64,000 bases of DNA from Pycnococcus provasolii (taxonomy: Eukaryota > Chlorophyta > Pseudoscourfieldiophyceae > Pseudoscourfieldiales > Pycnococcaceae): NCBI GenBank assembly GCA_938743325.2, contig OW568894.1:310001-374000 (forward strand). The letters are read 5' to 3'. Both the position numbers and the translations under genes were made by a program. Shown here piece by piece: positions 1 to 8,621 of the stretch. Position 1 is the stretch's first letter; every line of letters begins with the position of its first letter. The notes beneath the pieces were generated by a model that made no database searches, was not told the origin of the DNA, and saw only the letters and a list, made by a program, of their open reading frames with translations.

Positions 1-239
1 CTGGTTATATTTTCGTCCCCTCTAGGCTACTACCTGGGTTTAGGTCGGGGCTGGGTGGTCCATTGATTGGATTTGGTCGGTATCACAGGTCGAGTGGTGT
101 TGGCTGGTTATAAACCTACCCAACTAGCTTTGGGACGGGTGCCCTAACCTTTGGGCAGTCACTCGACTTTGGGCAGTCAATCGACTTTGTCCCGACCTAA
201 ACCCAGGTAGTAGCCTAGAGGGGACGAAAATATAACCAG
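1..239. repeat. MITE-like element with perfect 49-bp inverted ends
   Basis: Bases 1-49 are the exact reverse complement of 191-239, enclosing about 140 bp with no open frame. This is the form of a non-autonomous DNA transposon (MITE) or foldback repeat. The left end coincides with the window edge, so the inverted ends could be longer and the target duplication cannot be judged. The 22-nt stretch at 232-253 is repeated exactly at 277-298, so the right edge has a local duplication. The superfamily is not identified. Confidence 0.7.
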
Positions 240-322
240 GGATTAGAGCCTGGGGTGAGGGGAACCCCCGAGGCCCATAACCAGGGATTAGAGCCTGGCG
301 GAATAAAATCCGGGTTAGGGGT

Positions 323-385
323 CCAGGGGATGATTATATGCAACCAGAATTGGATTTTCCCTGGTTGCATATAATCATCCCCTGG
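323..385. repeat. Perfect 24-bp inverted repeat with 15-nt loop
   Basis: Bases 323-346 are the exact reverse complement of 362-385, with 347-361 between them. The DNA or its transcript could form a stable hairpin. It lies just beyond the MITE-like repeat at 1-239, and both arms contain a CTGGTT-type word also found at the end of that element, so the two may belong to one larger or nested repeat. Confidence 0.75.
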
Positions 386-1343
386 TTGCATTTAAGTAAT
401 TTTTTCGGCGTGGGGCTTTGTTTAGGGGTTTCGGGTTCGGGGTTCGCCATTCCTCTCCGCCCTTTCTCCGAGGTTTTGGCTGAACAATCGTCAGACAAAA
501 AATTGGTAAACTTTTGACCTCCTACGACCCTATGCCTTATTGCTCAAATTAACGCCTTTGCGTGCTTGTTGGTACCCGCCATTCTCGGCATGGAAAGAGC
601 GGTTGAACAATGCGGCGCAACAAAGTCAGGCTGGAATAGCTTGGAGTCCAGTGTCCCGTACTCCCGTAGTATTCCCAAAACCGAGAAAACCCAACCAACC
701 CACCCCACCCACCCCAACGAACCACTCCCTCCCTCCATCGAAAATAAAGCCATAAAGGTGAAACCCGACGGGAAACAGCAGTGCGAAGAACCCACTCGTG
801 ATGTTTTGTCCAAGAGAGAAAACGCACCTATGATAGGGGAAAGGACCTAGGGTAGGGTAACATAGGGCATGGCACGACAAGGCATCGCGACAGGTGACAG
901 GCGGCTCCCCCCCTAGGAGCAGGTGTCTTGCGTGGCCCCTCAAGGCGTTGAATAAGCCAAGCTACTCCGAGGGTACCCGAGGTGTACCCTCCCAGTCTTT
1001 AAGTGCACTGCAAGGCGGCCGTGTGGTCTCGCAGACGAGTCTCTCGTGCTTCTTCAACCTGAGCTACCCTAGGCACAACGCGTTCTCCAAGACAACGCAG
1101 AAGAATAGGCGGAGGCGGGACACGTCATCCACAACGAGGCTCTCTCTCTCTCTCTTTCCCTGGCTCTCTTAGCTTGCTCGCTCTGTGTCCCTTCCGTGCC
1201 TTCATTATTACACTCGTTCCAGCAGGTTGGGACTCTGCACTGCACCGGCCACTCTTTTCTTTCACAAAAGACCTCCTGCCCACGGGTAACTGCACTTGTT
1301 TTTGACTACACTGCTCCTGTCTCTTGCTCTTGCTCTTGCTTCC
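386..1343. other. Intergenic region upstream of the MFS gene
   Basis: No convincing gene was seen. The short open frames overlap one another on both strands and lack protein-like composition. The region holds a CA/CCA-rich tract near 690-725 and a short CT run near 1141-1160. The last few hundred bases presumably include the promoter and 5' leader of the transporter starting at 1344. Confidence 0.4.
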
Positions 1344-2756
1344 ATGGCTGACTCTATGCCTGCTCTTACTGACGAGTCTGTGGCGGTGCATTTTCCCAAT
1401 TCCTCGCAAGCAGAGGACGAACAGAAAGCGAGTGCAGGAAGTGAGACGGCAAATAGTTTGTCTGCGCCGCGGGACGAGTCGGCGGCACGACCGAGTGCTG
1501 CTGAGGAGCCGAAAGTGCTCGTGCCGCGCTCGCAGAAGCTCACGCTGTTCTTTCTAGCCGCAGGCAAGACACTGACGGCAACCACACTACGCATGCTCTT
1601 CCCCTTCGCGCCCGAACTCGGAAGAGCCGTGAATGTCTCCCTCGAAGCGATTGCACTCGTCATAACCGGACACGAAGTCGCGTACCTGCTCGCGTCGTCA
1701 CTCACGGCATTTCCACTCAAGGCTGGGTACTCCAACTTAACGGTGTGCTCCGTCGCACTCGCTTTCGCGGCCACTGGCCTGCTGCTCATAGTTGCTCTAC
1801 CGAGACATATTGCCGTGCTCGCGATGGGCGTGCCGCTACTGGGTGTCGGGAAAGGCATTTCGGACGTTGCAATACAGGGATACATCACGACAAACGTGTT
1901 CGCCGAGGTGCAAGGCACCGTCACAGGCGCCGTCGAGGTATCGTGGGGCATGGCGAGCTTCGTGGGACTACCCATCGCAGGAGTACTCTTCGCCGTGGCG
2001 TACCGTGCGCCGTTCGCATGCTTCGCCGCATGTCAAGCAGTGCTCTGCGTGTGCTTGGCGTTGAGGCGAGGCGGTGCGTCAACCAAGCACGACGTGCAAA
2101 CAGCGACACCTACAACGCAGCAGGATTCTGAGGAAGAACCAGTCGTCTCGTGGAGAGCGTTGCTGTTGTCTAAGCGAGGGGCGCTTGGACTGATTATTCC
2201 GACATTTTTTCTTATTGCCGCCGCGCACATATTTTTTATGCTCATTGGCGTCTGGCTCGAGGAAACACACCATATGTCGACGACGGAGATTGGAACGACC
2301 AGCCTCGTCGTTGGAGTGGCTGACGTGCTTGGCGAGCTAACCGTCGCGCGCCTTGGAGATCGCATGGGCGCGCACCGCCTCCGAAACGCGTCGTACTTGT
2401 GTGCCGTCTGCTTATTCTTTCTCTTCGGCTTAATGTGTCAGGCGCCGCTCGGCCTTTCCCTCGGTGCTTGGTTCTTGTGCGTATTATCCTTTGAGGTTGC
2501 GTTCGTGTCGAGCTTAGCGATGTCGTCCAAGGAGTGGCCGAATAGCAATGGCCGCGCAGAGTCTGCGGTTTTCTTCGCCGTGGGCGCCGGAACAATTGCC
2601 GGCTCGCTTGCAGGTGCGCCACTATGGGACCTACATCCGAGACTACCAGGCTTGCATACGGCTGGTTTGGTAGCCGGCGGAATGACCACGATCGGTTGCG
2701 TATGTGCGTTCGTCGGAACACGGCCGCCGCCGCCGCCGCCGTCGTCGTCGAAGTAG
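1344..2756 (+). CDS. Major facilitator superfamily transporter (DHA1-like)
   Basis: A 470-aa membrane protein predicted to move a small solute; the substrate cannot be inferred. After a polar N-terminus of about 65 residues come two blocks of hydrophobic helices, fitting the 12-helix MFS fold. They are split by a polar loop near residues 250-270 (TKHDVQTATPTTQQDSEEEP). The second half carries the MFS loop motif GDRMGAHR. The tail ends in a run of prolines and serines. The open frame continues upstream to 1296 without an ATG, so the ATG at 1344 was taken as start; a start a few codons later is possible. It converges with the MANF-like gene on the other strand. The family is clear, the subfamily is a guess. 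Confidence 0.85.
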   Translation: MADSMPALTDESVAVHFPNSSQAEDEQKASAGSETANSLSAPRDESAARPSAAEEPKVLVPRSQKLTLFFLAAGKTLTATTLRMLFPFAPELGRAVNVSLEAIALVITGHEVAYLLASSLTAFPLKAGYSNLTVCSVALAFAATGLLLIVALPRHIAVLAMGVPLLGVGKGISDVAIQGYITTNVFAEVQGTVTGAVEVSWGMASFVGLPIAGVLFAVAYRAPFACFAACQAVLCVCLALRRGGASTKHDVQTATPTTQQDSEEEPVVSWRALLLSKRGALGLIIPTFFLIAAAHIFFMLIGVWLEETHHMSTTEIGTTSLVVGVADVLGELTVARLGDRMGAHRLRNASYLCAVCLFFLFGLMCQAPLGLSLGAWFLCVLSFEVAFVSSLAMSSKEWPNSNGRAESAVFFAVGAGTIAGSLAGAPLWDLHPRLPGLHTAGLVAGGMTTIGCVCAFVGTRPPPPPPSSSK

Positions 2757-3067
2757 AGTTTTTCTTTTATAGTATTTTGTATTGTACTGTTATTACAAAT
2801 ATAACACCAACCCTTACAAACCCAAATCGCCCATTTGAAAACCCTTCCTTCCACCCACCGCAAGTCGAAAAACATTGTCTGAAAATGACGGGCAGAACAT
2901 GCGCATCATTTTGCGACCTTCAATTTTGTTTTTCCGTTATAAAAATAATAAAGTTTTGGGTTGACCAATAGTGAAGTGAAACATAAAAATGGCGCCGGCT
3001 TAAAAAGTTTTGTGCCAGAGCGGGATCCCATAGGGACCTTTTTTTTTCTCGGAAAATACTTCAACAA
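2757..3067. other. Convergent 3' intergenic region
   Basis: An AT-rich stretch between the MFS gene (+) and the MANF-like gene (-). It probably contains both 3' UTRs. No gene or repeat was seen. Confidence 0.4.
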
Positions 3068-3646
3068 TTACAATTCTTCAGTCTCGCGCGCCGCAAACTG
3101 TTCTTCCTCCTCTTTGCTCATCTTTGTGTCGCCTGGAATATTCGTGTTCATGACGTTCTCCAAGTTACGCAACTCGTCGATGGACATCGAACCACCACCA
3201 CCGAAGTGTAATCCTTTCTTGCGCAGACGCTTCAAGATTTTCTCCTTCGCCGGGTCCTGGGGCGCGTTGTCGTTGGCGCCGAATTGGGCCATGAGGTCGT
3301 CGATAGTCTTTTTCACGTTTGGGTCTGCATCGTCTCTCTTCATGTCCTTCGTGGGATCCGTGATCCTCGGGTCCTCGGCTTTCGGCACGACTGGCAGATG
3401 GTAGGTTTCTTTCACTCTGTCAACGAGGTCTTGTTTTTCGGAGCAGCCTATGCACTTGACGTTTCGTTCCGCTAAGATGGCGCGCAACTCCTTCACCTTG
3501 AGTCGAGCGAAGTCGGGCTCCTCCGCTGCCCCCAGCGCCATATGGTTATTATTCCAAAAGATCAGCAGCATGGTCCATGCAGCGACGCCAAGAAGCAGAC
3601 GAAGAAGAGGCATCCATGGCGACGAAGCAAAGGGTGCGGGCATCAT
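3068..3646 (-). CDS. MANF/ARMET-like protein with C-terminal SAP-type domain
   Basis: A 192-aa protein, probably secretory/ER. Residues 12-31 form a hydrophobic signal or anchor. Residues about 45-83 resemble the C-terminal SAP-like domain of MANF/CDNF (ARMET): a helix (KVKELRAILAE), the CxxC motif CIGC at 65-68, then a second helix (KQDLVDRVKE). The N-terminal saposin-like domain of animal MANF is absent. The rest is charged and helical and ends in TEEL; whether that acts as an ER-retrieval signal is uncertain. Animal MANF acts in ER proteostasis; the same role here is inference. Two adjacent ATGs (3646, 3643) begin the frame. The upstream region, shared with the + strand methyltransferase, holds a telomere-like repeat. 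Confidence 0.7.
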   Translation of the reverse strand: MMPAPFASSPWMPLLRLLLGVAAWTMLLIFWNNNHMALGAAEEPDFARLKVKELRAILAERNVKCIGCSEKQDLVDRVKETYHLPVVPKAEDPRITDPTKDMKRDDADPNVKKTIDDLMAQFGANDNAPQDPAKEKILKRLRKKGLHFGGGGSMSIDELRNLENVMNTNIPGDTKMSKEEEEQFAARETEEL

Positions 3647-3700
3647 CGCGAGTGACGACAGGAAAGGGCGAACAACTGGTGGACGAGGCGGCGGCGCCGT

Positions 3701-3749
3701 AACCCTAACCCTAACCCTAATGCCCTAATGCCCTAATGCCCTAATGTCC
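3701..3749. promoter_or_regulatory. Telomere-like tract in a divergent promoter
   Basis: Three CCCTAA units are followed by about four copies of an 8-nt variant, CCCTAATG. The tract lies between the divergent starts of the MANF-like gene (3646, -) and the methyltransferase (3886, +). It resembles telo-box promoter elements of plants; function is inferred. Confidence 0.55.
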
Positions 3750-3885
3750 TTCTCGCCATTCATAGACTACCCTAGGATCTCTGCCCACGTCACGTCACAC
3801 CCCCTCGCTTAAGCTTATTGAGCAACCACACCCACATGTCTTCGCTCACTTGAACTTGAAGAGGTAAGGGCGTTCGGCACTGGCA

Positions 3886-4680
3886 ATGGCCGTGGATCCT
3901 CGCGTGCTCACCGCGCTCCCCATCGCAGCGGCGCGAATGCAAGGCACCAAGCGAGGCATCGTCTCGGACCCGCTCGCCGAAAAGCTCCTCGCGGGTCAGA
4001 CGCAAATTCTCCAGGGCGTGAACACCGGGTACATGGCGGTTCGAATGAAGCTCGGCGACGAGCTCTGCCTCTCTCAGCACAAAAACGGAACGACGCAAGT
4101 CGTGTCACTAGGCGCGGGCATGGACTCCCGCGCGTTCCGCCTCAACCTTCCCGGCACGCGCTTCTTCGAGGTCGACATGCAGGCGTTGTTTCAACTCAAG
4201 CAGCCGCTCGTTGCGGACACTCCCCTCCGCGTGGAGTCGCGGCACAAGGTCGTCGGCGTGATCGGCGAGATGGACCTCGGTGCCGCGCTCAAAGCGCAGG
4301 GATTTGACCCGTCTAAGCCCACAACATGGCTTATGGAGGGCCTTTTGCCATACCTGACGGTATCTGCTACGCACAACATGGCGGCCGACGTTGGGGCGCT
4401 CTCCGCTCCCGGGAGCGCACTCTGGGGCGACGGCTTCTCCAAGACGTCTGTCGACCGAGGAATGGACTTCCACGGCGTGCCTTTCGAGTCGGGTTTCGAC
4501 GACTACGATGTCATGTTTCGAAAGGTTGGGTTTGACGACTCGAAGGCTTACAACATGGATGGCGTGACTCTAGACCGGTATTCGGGGAGCGTGAACATCA
4601 ACCCACGGTACGTCGTCATCCCCGAGCGTGCGCGCGGGCGCGAAATGTGCGTCATGGTGCGCGCTTTCAAGACGAGGTGA
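3886..4680 (+). CDS. SAM-dependent methyltransferase, leucine carboxyl methyltransferase-like
   Basis: A 264-aa enzyme of the LCMT/PPM1-related family (the TIGR00027-type putative methyltransferases). The SAM-binding glycine motif is GAGMDSR at residues 76-82. It is followed by FFEVDMQALFQLK with an acidic residue (D97) at the end of beta-2, the usual spacing of class I methyltransferases. The family signature WLMEGLLPYL is at 148-157. The length fits a single catalytic domain. No targeting peptide is evident. The acceptor substrate is unknown: family members methylate PP2A (LCMT1) or small molecules, and this protein looks more like the bacterial-type branch. It is divergent from the MANF-like gene, with a telomere-like repeat in the shared promoter. 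Confidence 0.85.
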   Translation: MAVDPRVLTALPIAAARMQGTKRGIVSDPLAEKLLAGQTQILQGVNTGYMAVRMKLGDELCLSQHKNGTTQVVSLGAGMDSRAFRLNLPGTRFFEVDMQALFQLKQPLVADTPLRVESRHKVVGVIGEMDLGAALKAQGFDPSKPTTWLMEGLLPYLTVSATHNMAADVGALSAPGSALWGDGFSKTSVDRGMDFHGVPFESGFDDYDVMFRKVGFDDSKAYNMDGVTLDRYSGSVNINPRYVVIPERARGREMCVMVRAFKTR

Positions 4681-4727
4681 AGAGGAGAGACGCATAGTCT
4701 ATGCAATTAATTGTACAGAATATTGTA

Positions 4728-5810
4728 TTACATCGCCATTTGAGTCGTCGTCGTCTTGAGCTGCGTGCCGAACACCTTGTCCCAAAGCATCGTGCGCTTG
4801 CCGAAGTTACAACTCGGATGCACGTGGTGCGCGTGATGGTCGCGACTGCGAATCGCAATGCCAAGCGCGCGGGGTAACCAAACGCACAAAGGGAAGGCGG
4901 TCCAAGTCGTCTCGCTGAGTCCGTTGTGTCCGGCAACCTCCACAAACACCTTCTGAGCAAACAGCAGCTCAATCGCAAGCGGCGACATGCGCCCGAGCGT
5001 TCGGTCGACGGCGACGAGTGCGAGTGCGGCAGGTATCGCGTTCGAGAGCACGAGGTCAATGGCGCCCTGCTGGAACGTCGCTAGTGGCGTAGGTGCTCTG
5101 CTTTTGTTTGGCTGGTATCCACGGTGGTGCACGCGATGGCTGAGTCGGTACAGTGCGGTGTTGGCGTGGCTGAGTCTGTGCATCCAGTAGTGCGCGAGGT
5201 CGAATACCACTTCCCAGGTGAACGCCTTAAGAACGAGGAGCGCCCACCAGTATCCGAGGCTAGCGAGTGCGCCGACGTCGACGTTGTTTGTGATTCTGTC
5301 GTCATCTTTGTGGAAGTACCACCTGATAACCGACGCGTCTGAGACCGCGGCGAGGAAGACCATTCTCGCAACGGGCTGTATGGTGAGGTGTAGCGCGACG
5401 GGCGTTTCTCCTTTTCTCCTCTGCGCGCGGCATACGGTTTGCACAGCGAGCGCGCACACGTTTCTCCAGATGGCTGAAAGCCACGCGAATAGAAACAGTC
5501 GTGCATGCCCTTGAACCCAAGTGTCGTCGAATCCCCCTAACATCTTGCTGTTATTGTTATGATGATCAACGTCGTGTTGAAAGCCATAAGAGCGCGGGAG
5601 TGCCAGCCCAGACGAAAGAAAGGAACGGCAAGCCAGACCAAACGGCAAGGTGGCTAACACGAGGAAGGTGTGGTAGAGACAGAAAGCTTTTATGTGTGCC
5701 AAGCGAAACAAACACGACGACGACGCCGACGCAGAAGACGACGCCGACGCCGAATCCACACCACAAGGCGACATACGGTGAGGATGAGGAAGTGAAGAGG
5801 AGGAGGGCAT
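4728..5810 (-). CDS. Fatty acid hydroxylase / sterol desaturase superfamily protein
   Basis: A membrane di-iron enzyme of about 360 aa. The three histidine boxes of the superfamily are present in order: HYWMHRLSH, then HRVHHRG, and near the C-terminus HHAHHVHPSCNFG. They are separated by hydrophobic segments, as in C-4 sterol methyl oxidase, C-5 desaturase and ceramide/fatty-acid hydroxylases. The exact substrate cannot be read from the sequence. It probably sits in the ER membrane. The ATG at 5810 was chosen; the frame extends to another ATG at 5915, but the added 35 residues look like translated leader, and a start at 5774 is also possible. It converges with the methyltransferase, with only 47 nt between stops. 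Confidence 0.85.
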   Translation of the reverse strand: MPSSSSLPHPHRMSPCGVDSASASSSASASSSCLFRLAHIKAFCLYHTFLVLATLPFGLACRSFLSSGLALPRSYGFQHDVDHHNNNSKMLGGFDDTWVQGHARLFLFAWLSAIWRNVCALAVQTVCRAQRRKGETPVALHLTIQPVARMVFLAAVSDASVIRWYFHKDDDRITNNVDVGALASLGYWWALLVLKAFTWEVVFDLAHYWMHRLSHANTALYRLSHRVHHRGYQPNKSRAPTPLATFQQGAIDLVLSNAIPAALALVAVDRTLGRMSPLAIELLFAQKVFVEVAGHNGLSETTWTAFPLCVWLPRALGIAIRSRDHHAHHVHPSCNFGKRTMLWDKVFGTQLKTTTTQMAM

Positions 5811-6081
5811 GGCAGGGCAGGGGAGGCAGAAACGCAAACCAGCCGCCACAAATCGAGATTCCCCCAGCAAAAACGAAAAAAACCGTCGTGAAGTGCAAAC
5901 AAACAAAGCTTTCATTCAAGGGCTCCCGAGGCTTCGGATAAGACCCCTACAGAAGGACGGGCCAGCTTCCGAGTTCGTTTTCGGGGTTTGGCCTCGAGTA
6001 ACCCCGAAAGAATTCCGGCACTCTCCTAGGTAGATGTAGGTAGGTACAACTCTTATGTTACTCCTCACAAGTCACAACACG

Positions 6082-7467
6082 TCAATTGGGTGCGTCGTCA
6101 TCGGTCATTAAGGTGCTGTTCGCCAACCTCCACGCGTCCATCTCGCGCGTCTTGCGGTGCTCTTGATTGGGATCCTCGCACACTGGACACGCGTTAGGCG
6201 CGCGCGCGAGCGGGCTCAGCACGCTCGACCGGTACGGCGTCGCGCGCCACTTCGTCAGGCACGATGTGTGCACCGTGTGCAAACACGACGTCAGAACGGT
6301 GATTTCGTCCTTGATGTCGCTGCGCATCTCCGTCGCATCCAGAACGCCGATCGCCTCCGCGCAAATCACGCAGTGCGTTGGCGTCGGCACGCCGTGCCGC
6401 TTCCACAGGATTTCAAACAGCTTCCTTCGGAACTCCGCGGCGGAGGCGACGCTGCGCATGCCGCCCTCGTTATCCCAACCAACTCCCATGTGCTCGTGCA
6501 AATTTGCCAGGCTTGCGAGACTGCTCAACTCCTGCGCGTGATCCTCGCCACGCACGCTCGCGATGAGCGCCTTCTCTGATAGCTCGATCGCGCGAACGAC
6601 GTCACCCGTATTCCCGATGCTGCTGTGTACGTCCGCCATCGCACCGTACACGCGGCCAATATGCCGGCCGTCGTCAGTATCGGGATGTCTTTCTGCAAGC
6701 TCGATGCGCTCGTTGAGGCGCGCAAGCGCCTCTTGGAACGTCGCGTCCGCCGCCTGTTGCCAGACATGCCTTGCCATCGCCTCGTTTTTCTCGTCGTTCG
6801 CGGCGGCTGAGAGCGCGACTCCCGCGCTCACGAGCGTAACGCCGAGTTTTCCGAGGCTGGAAAGCTGTCCTGCGACGTCGTCGTTTTGCCTGTACGTGTT
6901 GAGTGCGGAACGCAGCGTTTCTATGGCGCGATCCCACTTTTGCTCCGCGGCGTCGCAGCTGGCTATGGTTTCGTCGCACGCCGCGCGTCTTTCCCGGAAC
7001 TCGTCATCGTCGTTGTCTCCGCAAAGTTTTCTCGCTTCCACTGCGCACTCGCGCGCAAGTGATTTCGCGTGTGGAATTTTCAAGTACGTTTCCGCTAACA
7101 GCCGTCTTGCGTCGATTTCGTCTTCCACATCGCCAAGTTCTTCTGCCAATGCGATGGCACGTTCGAATCCCTCACGTGCTGCTTGGAATGCAGATTTCGC
7201 GTATGACGCACACGCCGCTTGTAACGTCGCGTCAAGTAAAGTTCGTCCGGAGGGCGATGTGCCCAACGCCAAACCGGAGGTGCCCAAAGAAAAGGCTGAG
7301 GTGGTCCCCAAGAGACCAGCCGACGCCGACGAAGGTCCGGAGTCGTCCAATAAGCCTTGAGCAGATAAAGCAGGAGGAGGAGGAGGACGTGAAGCCTCGT
7401 GCTCCAAGGACGTGCTGAAGTCGTCCCAGTACTCCTCCTCCTTCGAGTCAACACCAAGAGGCGCCAT
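6082..7467 (-). CDS. TPR-repeat protein with C-terminal RING-H2 finger
   Basis: 461 aa. An acidic/Ser-Pro N-terminus of about 80 residues is followed by a helical solenoid with TPR-like repeats over about residues 85-340 (for example AREGFERAIALAEEL). A RING-H2 type zinc finger follows: C366, C369, C395, H397, H400, C403, C427, C430. The order C-C-C-H-H-C-C-C with a long last loop fits an E3 ubiquitin-ligase RING, with the TPR part as substrate or partner platform. Ligase activity is inferred. The last residues are polar (TDDDAPN). The upstream region (7556-7581) has a telomere-like G-rich repeat; the next gene upstream (GPN3) is on the same strand and 281 nt away. Confidence 0.75.
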   Translation of the reverse strand: MAPLGVDSKEEEYWDDFSTSLEHEASRPPPPPALSAQGLLDDSGPSSASAGLLGTTSAFSLGTSGLALGTSPSGRTLLDATLQAACASYAKSAFQAAREGFERAIALAEELGDVEDEIDARRLLAETYLKIPHAKSLARECAVEARKLCGDNDDDEFRERRAACDETIASCDAAEQKWDRAIETLRSALNTYRQNDDVAGQLSSLGKLGVTLVSAGVALSAAANDEKNEAMARHVWQQAADATFQEALARLNERIELAERHPDTDDGRHIGRVYGAMADVHSSIGNTGDVVRAIELSEKALIASVRGEDHAQELSSLASLANLHEHMGVGWDNEGGMRSVASAAEFRRKLFEILWKRHGVPTPTHCVICAEAIGVLDATEMRSDIKDEITVLTSCLHTVHTSCLTKWRATPYRSSVLSPLARAPNACPVCEDPNQEHRKTREMDAWRLANSTLMTDDDAPN

Positions 7468-7555
7468 AGGGTGCTGTGGTGTGCTGGAGGTACTCGGGCG
7501 AATGGCGGAAAAACGGTCCGTGGAAGGTTCCGGAAACGGGAAACGAACAAACGCC

Positions 7556-7581
7556 GGGTTAGGGTTAGGGTTAGGTTTAGG
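7556..7581. promoter_or_regulatory. Telomere-like G-rich tract upstream of the TPR-RING gene
   Basis: Repeated GGGTTA units (three perfect, then GGTTTAGG) about 90 nt upstream of the ATG at 7467, followed to 7620 by more GGGG/GGGTCGGG clusters. The tract could form a G-quadruplex on the + strand. It lies between two genes of the same strand, so only the TPR-RING promoter should be here. Confidence 0.5.
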
Positions 7582-7748
7582 CTCGGGTTCGGGGTTAGGG
7601 TCGGGACCTGGGTCGGGGTGTAATGTTTACTCGAGAATGATCGTTACAAGGGCGCGTGCATCACATGCGTGCTGCATCGCGCCACCGCGTCGTATAACGG
7701 AAACATACAACTTGGTTTTTTACATGGGCTACATGGCCCAGGTGAAAG

Positions 7749-8621
7749 TCACAAGGTGTCTTTCACCTCAGAATCTTCGCCAAATTGCATCGACGAGTCG
7801 ACCATGTACAGAACCTCCTCGAGGCTTTCGTCCTTGCTAATGTCAAGCGGCACGAACGATACCAGAGAGTAGTCGTCGACGAGTCTTGCGAGGCTCGCGT
7901 TGAGAGGCCGCATGGCGGCTGTCGTTGTGGTCGCGTCGTCGAGTTCCGCCATGAGCAGCGACATGTTCGTCCCGCCTCCGTATCCGTACTCTGCCGGCAC
8001 GTCGTCGACGCCTCCGTCGTCGGGTCCGCCGCCGACTCCTCCGATGAGTTCCTGCACGCGTTTCGGCTCGGGGCATATGTCCATTTTCGACAGGACGGTA
8101 ACGTGCGGTATTTCGAGCAGAACCATGGCAGATAGAACGGCTAACGTACCGGCGACAAACTTGGCGGGTTCTGCAACGAACTGCGCGTCGAGCAGGTAGA
8201 CTGCGCAGACGCGGTATCCGTCTTGGACAAGTGCGTTGGTGATGGTTCGGAAGACGGAGACGTGCGAGTACAGTTCGAGCTGTCCAGGTGCGTCGAGCAG
8301 GAGGTAGCTGTTGTCGTCGTCCCCGACGCACTCTTGGAGTCCTGCGATGAGAAAGTCGTCGACGTGTTCTTCCAGAAGTTCCATGCACCTCATCAGTGCG
8401 CCGTTCGGCCCGAGGCTTTCTTCTTCCATGACTTCTTCGACGGTGACAAACTCGCGCACGTCAAGTGTCGTTCTGTACTGCAGTTCTTCCGACGCGGCGG
8501 CGGGGTCAAGGTTCACGCAGTGTATGGATCTCTGTATGGAGTCGCAGTGCGTTTGCATCTCCCGCACGTACGTCGACTTGCCGACACCCGCAGGTCCTAT
8601 GATGAGCTGAGCGTACTTCAT
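7749..8621 (-). CDS. GPN3: GPN-loop GTPase 3
   Basis: A 290-aa GTPase of the GPN family, needed in eukaryotes for assembly and nuclear import of RNA polymerase II (with GPN1). The P-loop GPAGVGKST is at residues 9-17. The DP motif (VNLDPAA) is next, the diagnostic GPN triplet is at 71-73, the G3 motif is DAPGQ and the G4-type motif SKMD. The ending (DDYSLVSFVPLDISKDES and a QFGED tail) resembles GPN3 more than GPN1 or GPN2. An extra Gly/Asp-rich insert (near residues 195-220) is found just after the SKMD motif. Start and stop fit the family length of about 280-290 residues. Confidence 0.92.
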   Translation of the reverse strand: MKYAQLIIGPAGVGKSTYVREMQTHCDSIQRSIHCVNLDPAAASEELQYRTTLDVREFVTVEEVMEEESLGPNGALMRCMELLEEHVDDFLIAGLQECVGDDDNSYLLLDAPGQLELYSHVSVFRTITNALVQDGYRVCAVYLLDAQFVAEPAKFVAGTLAVLSAMVLLEIPHVTVLSKMDICPEPKRVQELIGGVGGGPDDGGVDDVPAEYGYGGGTNMSLLMAELDDATTTTAAMRPLNASLARLVDDYSLVSFVPLDISKDESLEEVLYMVDSSMQFGEDSEVKDTL

